Origin: Welwitschia mirabilis | Lineage: Eukaryota > Gnetophyta > Gnetopsida > Welwitschiales | Assembly: GCA_051453625.1 (NCBI GenBank) | Contig: JBOZIK010000001.1 | Coordinates: 148,618,526 to 148,682,525 of the forward strand | Reading direction: 5' to 3' | DNA length: 64,000 nucleotides | Part shown: positions 47,530-57,774 of the stretch, in pieces | How positions within the stretch are numbered: position 1 is the stretch's first letter | Layout: every line of letters begins with the position of its first letter | The notes under the pieces: model-generated | What the model saw: only the letters and a program-made list of their open reading frames with translations | Told to the model about the DNA's origin: nothing | Database searches by the model: none | Translations under genes and position numbers: made by a program

Positions 47530-50100
47530 TAGCCTCCTACTTGGCCTTGTCAGTCTCTAACAAAATGAGTGAACAACTGTATTATGAGCTAATTTAACTA
47601 AGATAATTATCAACTCAAGAAATGGAATTTTAGTTTAATTTTATCACATAGGACTAAGTGATAAAAATTCATTTACTAATATAATTATTATTTTAGTCAT
47701 AAGCCACTACTTAAAATATCACAATAGACCGAATGAATATCATACACATAAATAAATCATGGAATGTAATAATGACATTTCAGAAAATGATAATGTATAG
47801 GCATAATTCAAGAAAAGTAATTCTGAAACTGATGTGTAATAATATCAAAGAATGATGCTTGAAAATTTAATTAATATTTTCTATAAGGGTAAGATAAAAG
47901 AGTAGTCATGGTATTCTTTTCCTTTAGATGATCTAAAACATAGCTGTTGGAAAATTAGTGAGTGTGATACTATTCTATTGCTAAATAAAGTCTATAAAAT
48001 GTATTTAAGTAACATGAAATCATATCTAAATAACTCATCATAAATATGTATCATAAAAGTTTAAAATAATCCTTTTAAATTTAAAAATTATAACTTTTTT
48101 TTTAATATCTCAGAAGAAAGCTTAGAGAGATGTCCTGCTCCCCCCATAGGTAAAGTAAGACATCCTAGATTGGATAAAGTAAAAAGAATGATTATCATCT
48201 TGTCTATCATGGGGATGACATATGTGAGACAACAGTGTTCAAAATAAGATGTTTAGATAGATTATAAAAAATCCAAAAAAGTTTAATAGCAAGCAAGTAT
48301 TGGAAAAGTAGAAAAAAAATAGAAAGATGGTAAAAAGTGAAGAAATATTTGGAAAAACATAACCATGGTGAAAGAGGCTTATGAGACATAAGAATGCACT
48401 AAGTAAAAGAAAGTAAGGCTCAAATGTATTTCACAAATATATCCCAAACTCTATGAGAATTTAAGATCTCTAAGTGGATGTATGTAAAACCAAAAGCCAA
48501 ATAGAAAGACATTAGCATAAAATTAAAAAAACATAGCAATAAAAGTGAAATAAATGCATCAATTGAAAGTGCTAAAAAGAAAAATAACCCTTATGAAAAA
48601 ACCTATGAGTAAAAATAAAAAGACAACTAGAGAATTACCAAATGATCAGATCCTAATTATAATATGGAAAAATATACTATAATGACTTCAAAAATCCTAA
48701 ACAAAATAAATAAGAAAAAACATAATGAAAATAGATAATTAGAAACATCAAGAAGATTACTACCTACCCAAAATTCCACATAGCAAATTCCCCTACGAGA
48801 AATTACAAAATCACTTGATAGTGATGCATGACATAATGTAAAAATTCATAAAGTTCCACTTGAATAGGCAATGATTATGACAATATCAAGTATGTCTAGT
48901 ATTATCAAATAATTAATGATAGGATAAAAAGTTATTAAATTGTGAACTCACAAGCTCTCATCTCAAAACAATACTAGGATCCAAAAAAGTAAAGTGATCA
49001 TGTCGAAGCACTGGAAATAAGTAAAGAAAATGAGTCTAGCAAATAAGTAATACCTCTGATGATACCAGAGACATCACTGATCTTGTAGCATCTAAGTACA
49101 TTTTCATTTTACCATGATAAGGGGATGCAACCACTGACATAGGAGTAAGGGCCTATACAGCATGGCCAACTAACCCCCTATTGGAGTTCCCACAGCTACC
49201 ATATCACATTTCCAAAGGTCCCTGTTGGGAATATTTGCCCTGATGGGCTTGCCATAGGACATCATGTTTTAAGATATAACATAAAATAGCATGGCCTTTA
49301 TTTCTTGTTTTGCTTTCTTTCTTCCCTTTTTCCTTTTTCTTTTCTTTTATTTTCTTTTTTTCTTTTTTAAATATTTAGATAAATCCACATGACTAATACT
49401 CATAAGGATAAAAGTGAAGTGATGAGATGAATAAAAAGGAAGAAAATGCTTAAAAAACTAATTATTCACACCATTGAAAGACAATAAAAGAATCAAAACA
49501 TCTTCCTTTAAAATGATGTTCATAGAAATATGAATGTTTAAAGAATGGATGAACCAAATATTATCATTTAAAATGCCCAAGTAAAATATTTACTAGTCAT
49601 GGTCACTTCATAAAGTAAAACATTAGTCAAGTTAAAGATGTTTAAGTGAGATCATGATGTTTACCAAAAGAATCATCTAAAAAAGAATTTAGATAATGGT
49701 AGGGAAAAATCCAAGACAAGTGCTTCTATCATGTTCAAGAATTAATCGATAGATATTTTAATGATTTTTAGCTTTTTATCCATTAACTTCTGAATTTCCC
49801 AATTGTTTAGGTTAAAAGTTTCAAAGGAGCCATTTAAATATGTACTTTTTCTAAAGGATAAGGACCTAATCATTGATACGTTCAATTAGTTGTGTAAAAA
49901 GTGCACTCCATCATTGTATTTTTTAGAAAAATAAGGGACAAATCAAATAAAATCCAATTTATAAAACATAAAAGGTATGTAATAATTTTGAAGTAAAATC
50001 AATTGAAGATAAAGAAAATAAAATGATAAAACTTTAATAACATAATTTTTAAAATTAAAATAAGAGATAAAGAAGAGATAAATTTATTTGACAAATAATC
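47530..50100 (-). other. Polypurine tract and 3' non-coding region of E
   Basis: Reversed purine tract TAGCCTCCTACTT at 47530, then about 2.5 kb without credible ORFs, related to 57800-61160. A pyrimidine run lies at 49310-49360. A block near 49080-49250 is shared by all Athila relatives here. Confidence 0.65.
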
Positions 50101-50640
50101 TCTTATGAAAATAGTGTAAATCATGAGTATCATTAGATAATTCATTCAAGAAACTACTTAAAGAATGAATCCAAGAAGGTTTTAAGATCTTTTGAGAATG
50201 TTAAGTAAGATTTAGAATATCCTTAAGATTTAACTCTAAGCATGAGTTATTATTAAAAAGATAAAGATCATCCTAATTAAAAATTTGAAGATATTCTAAG
50301 TTAAACTTTTAACAAGAATAATCATTAAAAGCAAAAGATAAAGTGGATTTAGTAGAAAAAGAAAGAATGTTACTTTGAGTATCACATGAATTTTTAAGTG
50401 GAATAGATTGAGAGATAGGAGAAATAGACTTTTCAAAATGATGGTCTTTATGAAAGTCAAGAAAAGAAAAATGATCTTGATAATTAAATGAAGGTTTATT
50501 TGGAAGATATGGAGAAAGCTTATCATTATCAAGGTCATAAGGTAATGTAAAAGTGAAAGTAGAAATGGAAGTAGAAGTATGAGTAGAAAGAACAAGTCTA
50601 TCCTCTATGAAATTTTAATGAATTTCTAAGGGTCCTTTAT
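50101..50640 (-). pseudogene. E: downstream ORF, partner of 57256-57774
   Basis: The minus strand matches the 172-codon ORF of D along its length, with stops and shifts. A 99-codon hydrophobic frame (50296-50595) is an alternative frame of it. Function unknown. Confidence 0.55.
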
Positions 50641-51200
50641 TGTATTCAATTTCTTTACTATTGTCTTTATCATTATTTTATTAGATTGTTGCTTCACTTT
50701 GCTCATTATTATTGGTAACTATATCTCCCTTCTTATGTTAAATATGGCTTGCATTCTCTAAGTTATTGGATTCATTAAAAAGATTATTAATAGAAATAAG
50801 AGCATCATCTTCATCATTGATTGAAAAGTTATCAGATTTTTCATGAATGGATTTTTCATCTCGAGTATTTAGTAGTAAATGGATGGCAGAGATATAATTT
50901 AATACCTTAATATCATCTAATAAATGGTCATCCTCATCTCGATTATTGAAAGATTTAGTTGTGTTATTATCATCTATTCTTTACTCATCTTCTAATGAGT
51001 AGGATGTTGAAGTTTAATTCAAAATTTTATCTTTGAGTTAAAAGTAAGAATCATCATCATTTATTTCTAAGTTCTCCACATTTTCCTTAAGGTAGGATAA
51101 AGTAGAATAGTTTTGAGGATGTTGTGATGTAAAATAAACTTAATTTTGTTATAATGTTTATTGCAATATTTTAACTAATTTTTCTAGGTTTTCATTAGTA
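50641..51200 (-). pseudogene. E: acidic Asp/Glu/Asn-rich region
   Basis: Minus-strand text with runs of Asp, Glu, Asn and Ser, broken by stops, in the same place as 45310-45809 plus 53782-54502 in C and 56711-57200 in D. Confidence 0.5.
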
Positions 51201-51640
51201 TTTTCGAGTCAGTCATTGGTATGTTCTTGGCTTTTCTTTATTTTGTCAATCCCTTCTTTCATTGGATAATTTTCTTCCTCATAGTAGATCATGGGAGATG
51301 GCTCTTCTTCATAGTGATGCATGGGAGATGGCTGGAATTGATAAAAACGATTATAAGAAGCTTTTCTAAATAATGTGGAATTCCTAAAATATGGAAAATC
51401 TTCGTTGTTATTTCTACACAAGGTTTGAAAAGAAGAGGAGAAATAATAAGAAGATTGAAAAGAGAAAAGGGCCCAATTCCTATTCTCACCATTATTTGTT
51501 GATGATATCCCTTTTTCAGCAAAAATTTCTCAAAGTGTTTTCTTAATATTGTCCTTTGAATTTTGCAAGTTTCTTCTCTTTTCAGAAAGAAGTTTTGCAA
51601 ATGTTCTTGTATTACTATTCATTGAAGTAAGTGAGAAGAA
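51201..51640 (-). pseudogene. E: gag-like ORF with PSPMHHYEEE repeats
   Basis: Two overlapping minus frames (51209-51421 and 51289-51600) are parts of one former ORF, split by a frameshift. The upstream part is basic; the downstream part has NNNEDFPYFRNSTLF, then PSPMHHYEEE, PSPMIYYEEE and a shortened NYPMKEG unit. Repeat number differs from C and D. Unknown family. Confidence 0.6.
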
Positions 51641-52430
51641 TGAAACAAGAGAATTTTAATTTAAGATGACAAGGAAGATAAATACAGAATAAAGATCAAG
51701 TTTCCCTCTCTTGGATGTTTCATCGTTTTGTCAAAATTATTGGTCTTTAATACTCCAAAGATGTGTAATGACTGTCTATTTTAACTATCATGAAAATAAC
51801 TAACATAATGACTATAGAGAGAAAGGAAAATCTGATTCTACAATAAGAGGGAAAAAAATATTGGAACTTGCATACTTATGATGTGTGTACCTAGATTTTA
51901 CTTGAAGTCGAATGATCCTATTCTACTACTTTATTCAATTAAGTTTCACTCCTTTTGATATTTCGTCTCTTTACTAGAGTTCACTGTATTCCTACATGTT
52001 CAGATAGCCAAAAAAACCAAAATAAAAAATACTGACATCCACCTGGTCATGGGGACAACAAGGGAAATAAGAATCATAATGACAAAAAACCAAACGTAGA
52101 AAAATATTACATAAAATGAAAAAACCTGACTATCATTCAGGCTGTTATGAGGATAACAGAGAACATAACAGTAACTTTTATTATTAAGCTAAAAATAACA
52201 AAAAAATACAAAAATAGAAATTAATTTCAAATTTTAAAACTATCGTGTCTAATGTTATTGGGACACTAGAGAGAATGACTTGGTATCTAAAAATTATGGA
52301 AAACAAAATTTGCTAAAATAGATCTATCCTTTGTTACACTAAAAATATAGCACTAATTCAAATAAATAACTAATTTGATTAGTGAAAATTCTCTAGCTCC
52401 TTGCATTCTTTCCTAGAAATGATGTCAAAA
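51641..52430 (-). other. Leader and primer site of E
   Basis: Non-coding leader with several TCATCC-like motifs (52035-52050, 52135-52150). The reversed primer site (cattctttcctagaaatgat) is the decayed tRNA-Asp type. Confidence 0.6.
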
Positions 52431-53781
52431 TGTTGTGGTATGAATTTATGCAATCCTGGAGTTCTTTAGGTTATCTGTATATCAAATAACTTGTAGAAAA
52501 ACACATGCTAGTATAAATGGGTGTTCACCCAAATGTCATAATCCCAATGAAGTCACTAGGCTTAAGAGCTAGATAATTGCTTTCCAAGATGTTTTTGGCC
52601 TTTATCTTATAAAAACTAAAAGTAAATAAATAAGTAAATGTAATGCAAGTAAATGAAAATGAAATGTAAGTGAAAATAGAATGAACTCTCTTGGTTTCTA
52701 ATCCTTCTATCATAAGGACTAGCTTTTTTTTAATTTAGATAAATTAAGAAGATTATTTAACTAGTTCTTAATCAACATAAACTATGAGATCTATCAAGTA
52801 AAATATAGAATGCGATGTAAAATGAAATGGAATAGCAATCCAAATCTAATACTAACGAAGATCAACCTTAATAAAGGTTGTTCTTATGATATAAATAAAT
52901 CACAGAAATGTCACTTAACTATGATCAAATTAAACCACAAGGGATATTTACAAAATTAGAATGAAAAGAGCAATTGTATTAATTCAAATAACTTTACATT
53001 CACTTACAATAGAATAAAAGCATCTCAATGGAAGAGACTCAGCCTAACACCAAGAAAACTCCTTTCTATAGCTCTGGATGGACCTCTTATTCTTCAATAT
53101 TCTGTCATAAGCATATCAAGTATAAAAAACGAAATGGAAGTGAGGACAAGAGAGGGTATTTATAGTTTTCTTTGAAAGTTCTAGAATCATAGCCCTAGAA
53201 ATCAGAGAAGAAATCCTAGTAGTCTAAGTGGGATGCATGACCCCATTATAAGATAATTCAAGCCCCCACTTATATAAAATAATTATTATCCTAACTATCA
53301 TGCGATAACACTAGGGATGAAGGCCCATACCAATAAATAATTCAATAGCTTTTGGCTTTACAATTAGCCTTATAGTTGGCTCCAATTGTGTCGTCATCCC
53401 TCATGTCATGCAGATAACAATGGGGACAACATCTTCATAGAAAAGGGGTGCTTTATTGACTCCAATCTCTTGTTCATGTTACTATTGTAATAGGTAAGTA
53501 TAGTGATATCATCCCCTCAGTCGTGGGGATGACAGTGCAGATGATATCCTTTCAAAGCTTCTCAAGTAAAGTGAATCATCCTTATTCATCATTAGTCTTC
53601 CTTTAATATGATAAGTACTAGAACATGTCTGAAATGCCTCCAATTATACCAATAATTACATGTTTCTTTGATTATCTTATTGACTCTACATAATCAATAG
53701 AATTGCATCTAAATCTATATAAATGTCCTACATAAGTACTCTAAATACATCATTAAATTCTTAAAACTTGGTATCACAATA
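52431..53781 (-). repeat. 5' LTR of E
   Basis: Starts TGTTGTGGTATG and ends GGTATCACAATA in plus coordinates. Reversed TATA box (GGTATTTATAG near 53155). Confidence 0.82.
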
Positions 53782-54502
53782 ATGATGATGGTGAAGAAGA
53801 TAATAATGATGATTATATTGAAATATTAGATCACGTATCTAGTTTTTAGTTACTTTTTATTAGGATAAAGGAGTTCAACCTTTAAAAGAAGTCCAACATA
53901 TCATTTTGAGGGAGAATTTAAGTAATGAAATAAAATAAATAGAGGATTTACATTATGAAGGGAGTATCCATCCATGTTGTTTAGATGATAATCTAAGATG
54001 ATAGTTAGTAACAATAACTTAACTACAAAAAATGAGGTCTATAATTTAGAATTAACAAAATTATTCAATAGAGAGGAAGAAGAGACAACTTAAAAAAATC
54101 AAAAAACTTCCATCACATAATAAGAAATTTTCTTTCTATGATTTTTTTAAAGATATTTTTGAGGAATACACTAATTTAGAAAATGAAAATAATCTTCAGA
54201 AAAACAATAATGAGTTCAATAAAGAAGAGAAAGATGTAGTCAATGATATTGATAAAGACAATGAAGAAGAGGAACATATTATCAAAGAATATAATGAAGA
54301 AAGTAAAGAGAGCATCCACGCAAGTAATGATAGAGTTAATAACAAGAAGAAGAGAAATGAATAAGATGTAACTACAAATCAAACAAACTTAATAGAGAAT
54401 AAACCTATGCCTTTCAATGAAATAAACCAACTTAAAGAGTCTCCATATGTTTCTTCATCTCTTTTACTTAAACTTCCATGTAAAATCTCAAATGACATTT
54501 AT
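53782..54502 (+). pseudogene. C: acidic region (right part, after E)
   Basis: Continues the interrupted coding-like text: NDDGEEDNNDDY directly after E, then further Asn/Glu/Lys-rich stretches and LKESPYVSSSLLLKLPC near 54430-54480, which resembles the start of the downstream ORF of D. Broken by stops. Confidence 0.5.
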
Positions 54503-55849
54503 TGTGATGTTAATTTATAGGATTTTAATTCTGTATTTTAAGTACTTTTTTAAGACATTTATACAAGTTTATATGCAATTATGATAATTATGAAGAGTCG
54601 ATGGAATAATCACGGAAACACATAATTCCTGATATATTTGGAGGAATTTCAAGCATATTCTGGTATTGAGTTTTTTAGAAGAAGATTAATGATGAAGAAG
54701 GCTTATTTACTTTAGCTAAAGATCTTTTGAAGAGTGTCATTTCCTCTTTCATCCCCATGATAGCGAGGATGATAGCACTATAGTAACCTATTGTAATAGG
54801 GACATGGACTGGATTTAGAATCTAATGAATCCTTTTTCTAAGGAGGTTTCATTACCATTATCATTCTCATGATATGATAAATGATAACACATTTGAAGCC
54901 AACTACAGGGCTAATTATAGAGCTTAATAACTTATTTATTATTATGGAGTATAGTCCTTAGTGTCCACTCCATTACAGTCAAGAGAATGATTATTTTATA
55001 TAAAATGGAACTAAATTATCTTGTAATTGGATCATGTGCCCCATCTGGGCTACTAGGGTTTTCTTCTCTAACTTCTAGGGTTATGGTTCTAGAACCTTTA
55101 ATGTCAAACTATAAATACCTCCATTGTCCTTACTTCTAATTCATCTTTTTAATCTGATGTTCTTATGACAGAAGATTGAAGGACAAGAGGTCCATCTAGT
55201 AGTTATAAAGAGAAGTTTACCTTAGTTTTGGACTAAGTATCCTCCATTGTGTTATTGCTACTTTGTTATAAGTGGATGTAAAACTTTATGATCAAGTTAA
55301 TTACTCTTTTTACTCATATTGTATAAGTGTTCCTTATGGTTTAAGTTGATTATAATTTGGTGATAGCTCTATAGTTTATTTAGATCAAAAGGAAAACCTT
55401 TGTTAAGGTTGACTTTATTAGTCTATATCTTGCATTGCATTTTGTTTATTTCATTTCATAGTTGCATATTCTATTTGGCATATCTTAGAGTTTATGTCAA
55501 TTAAGAATAAATGATAAACTCTTCTTAATTTATTAGAATTATAAATAACTAGTTTTCGTGATAGGAGAATTAGAATATAAATAGAACTCATCTTACCTAC
55601 ATTTCATCTATTGCATTTCACCTTCATTCATTTTGCATTATATTTGCATTATTGTTTTCCTTCATTTAATAAAATAGAATAGACTAAAAATACTTTGTAA
55701 AATCAATTCTCCATCTTTTAGCCTAGCTCCTTCAATGGATTATGATATTGGGGTTAATTATTTTCTATAATAGTATGTGTTTTTTATAAGTATTATGATT
55801 TATAACTTTTTCTAATGACTTAAAGATTACATAAATTCATACTACAACA
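54503..55849 (+). repeat. 5' LTR of D
   Basis: Related to the E LTR (reversed). Starts near TTGTGATGTTAAT and ends ACTACAACA. A TATA box TATAAATA is at 55110-55117. A primer site (CCATTATTGAGCAAGGCTAT) follows. Confidence 0.75.
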
Positions 55850-56339
55850 TTTTGAATCCATTATTGAGCAAGGCTATAAGGAACTGGAGGATTATCACTA
55901 TCCAGATAAGTGCCTTATATTTCAGTGTAAATTATTTATTTGAAGTAGTACTACATTTTTATTATAGTTTAGTAGGTTTATTTATATAATTTTTATTTTT
56001 CATACCATAATAATTACTATTTTTTCCTCTATTGTCCCAATAATAATAAGGACAATAATTCATTTTCACTATAGTTCTCAAGATACCTAAGATGATAGTG
56101 GTCATTTTTTTCCTATAATTTATTCTTTTATTTTGAAATTTTTCTTTTTATCTATGGTCATTCTTCTAGTTATTCACATGGAGGTTAAAACAACAACCAT
56201 TACACATCTTTTGAGTGTTAAGGATTTAAGAATTTTGATAAAATGATGAAATATTAAAAAGAAAATAACTTGATCTTCATTGTGTACTTATATTTCTTAT
56301 CATTTTGAATTAGATTATGTTATTTCATTCTTCTTAATT
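55850..56339 (+). other. Primer site and leader of D
   Basis: Decayed tRNA-Asp-type primer site at 55850-55880 with AAGGCTA next to it, then non-coding leader. Confidence 0.6.
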
Positions 56340-56710
56340 GCTTCAATGAATAATGATAGAAGGACCCTTAGGAAAATTCTTTTTGAAAGAAGAAGAAACC
56401 TGAAACATTCTGAGGAAAATGGTAAGAAAACACTTAGATATTTTTTTGCAGAAAGAAGGAGAACAACACAAGATGTTGAGGGTAGGAATTGTATCCCTTC
56501 CTATTTTTAATAATATTATTATTTTTTCTCTTCTTTCCAAATTTCATATAGAAATGACAATAAAAAATTTCAACATTTTAGAGATTTTACCTCATTTAAA
56601 GATACTTCTATAATCATTTTTATCAATTCCAACCATCTCCCATGCATTACTATGAAGAAGGTGATCCATATCCCATGAACAATTATGAGGAAGAAAATAT
56701 TCAATTAAAG
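56340..56710 (+). pseudogene. D: gag-like ORF with YYEE repeats
   Basis: Open from the probable start MNNDRRTLRKILFERRR (about 56349) to 56510: a strongly basic N-terminus with a second KKTLRYFFAERRR unit. After a stop and a frameshift come the FQISYRNDNKKFQHFRDF part and two repeat units (PMHYYEEGDPYPMNNYEEEN). Same order as in C and E; unknown family. Confidence 0.6.
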
Positions 56711-57255
56711 AAATAATTGAAAAAATAAAGAAGATCCAAGAAAACACCAATAAAAACCTAGAAAATCTTATTGATATCTTTTAACAAATACTATTATAGA
56801 CTTAAGTTTCTTTTATAACACAACATCCTTAAACCTATTCTATGACATCTTACATTGAGGAAAATAAGGAGAACTTATAAATAATTAACAATGATTTTTG
56901 CTTTCAAATAGAAAATGATAATTTATATCATTCATTTGCTACTAGATAATCTAGATGAGTAGTACATTCATAAGGAATCAAAAAACATTTCAATCAATGA
57001 TGAAGATGATGCTTACATTTATCTTGATAACCTTTTTAATAAATTCAATAACTTAGAAAATGAAAGTAATATTCAACAAGAGAAGGAATACATAGTCATA
57101 AATAATGATGAGAAAAGTGAAGAAATAATGCAATGAAATAATGATAGGGATAACAGTGAAGAAATTGATCATAATGAAAAATTCATAGAGATTCATTCAA
57201 ACTTCGTGGAGGATAAACTTGTTTATTCTACCCATGCTTTACATCCTTTTCACCT
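56711..57255 (+). pseudogene. D: acidic region
   Basis: SINDEDDAYIYLDNLFNKF near 57000 and further Asn/Glu/Lys-rich text, in several frames. It runs into the downstream ORF through a frame change near 57200-57260. Confidence 0.5.
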
Positions 57256-57774
57256 ATGTCTTCATGTACAACTTCAAATAACATCCTTCCTTTCACTTCT
57301 ACTTCCACTTTCACATTACCTTATGACCTTAATCATGATAACCTTTCTTACTCTCTTCCATTTAAACTTTCATATAATTCTCAAAGACATGTTTCCTTCC
57401 TTAACTTTCATGAAACTCATAAATTTAAGGAGTCTGTTACTCCTATTTCTCAATCTCCTTCTTTTAAAAATCCATGTGATACTTCAAGTAAAATTCTTTC
57501 TTTTTCTATTAAGTCCACTTTACCTTATACTTTTAATGATTATTATTTTCAAAAGTATGACTTAAAATATCTTGGAATTTTAAATTGGGGTAAAACTTAT
57601 CTTCTTGATGATAATACATGCTTAGAAATAAATCATAAAGAGATTCTTAGTCTCATTAAACATTCTCAAAAGCCCTTAAAAACATATTATATCCATTCTT
57701 TTAGTAGTACCTTAAATGAATTATATAATGATAATAAGAGATTATTTGCCAATGAAATTTATCACTTTTTTTAA
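57256..57774 (+). CDS. D: downstream ORF, unknown function (172 codons)
   Basis: The longest N-free open frame in the window. It begins Ser/Thr-rich (NNILPFTSTSTFTLPYD), continues SYSLPFKLSYN and SFLNFHETHKF, and ends in IYHFF. No signal peptide, zinc motif or enzyme motif is seen. An overlapping hydrophobic frame (57206-57565) is a +1 shadow. Partners exist in E (50101-50640, minus) and, for the end, in G (33491-33835), always upstream of the 3' non-coding region. Its survival in an otherwise decayed element may be chance or reflect younger age. It probably was fused to the acidic region before a frameshift. Expression is not shown. Confidence 0.5.
   Translation: MSSCTTSNNILPFTSTSTFTLPYDLNHDNLSYSLPFKLSYNSQRHVSFLNFHETHKFKESVTPISQSPSFKNPCDTSSKILSFSIKSTLPYTFNDYYFQKYDLKYLGILNWGKTYLLDDNTCLEINHKEILSLIKHSQKPLKTYYIHSFSSTLNELYNDNKRLFANEIYHFF

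Larger units (their letters stand above)
45810..53781 (-). mobile_element. Element E: minus-strand non-autonomous relative inserted in C
   Basis: LTRs at 45810-47529 and 52431-53781. The reversed polypurine tract lies at 47530 and the reversed primer site at about 52403-52430. Interior, reading leftwards from the primer site: leader, gag-like ORF with PSPMHHYEEE-type repeats, acidic region, downstream ORF, long 3' non-coding region. No enzyme domain. It splits the acidic region of C. Target duplications are not identifiable (ACTAC versus ATGAT). Confidence 0.8.

Noticed and set aside
50296-50595. 99-codon Leu/Phe-rich minus frame
   Set aside because: Same frame-shift shadow of the downstream ORF, in element E.
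45805-53786. Target-site duplication of element E
   Set aside because: ACTAC and ATGAT share only two positions; the boundary may be off by a few bases.
57206-57565. 119-codon hydrophobic frame, membrane-protein-like
   Set aside because: It overlaps the longer conserved ORF in another frame; the hydrophobicity is a shift artefact of CTT/TTT-rich codons.
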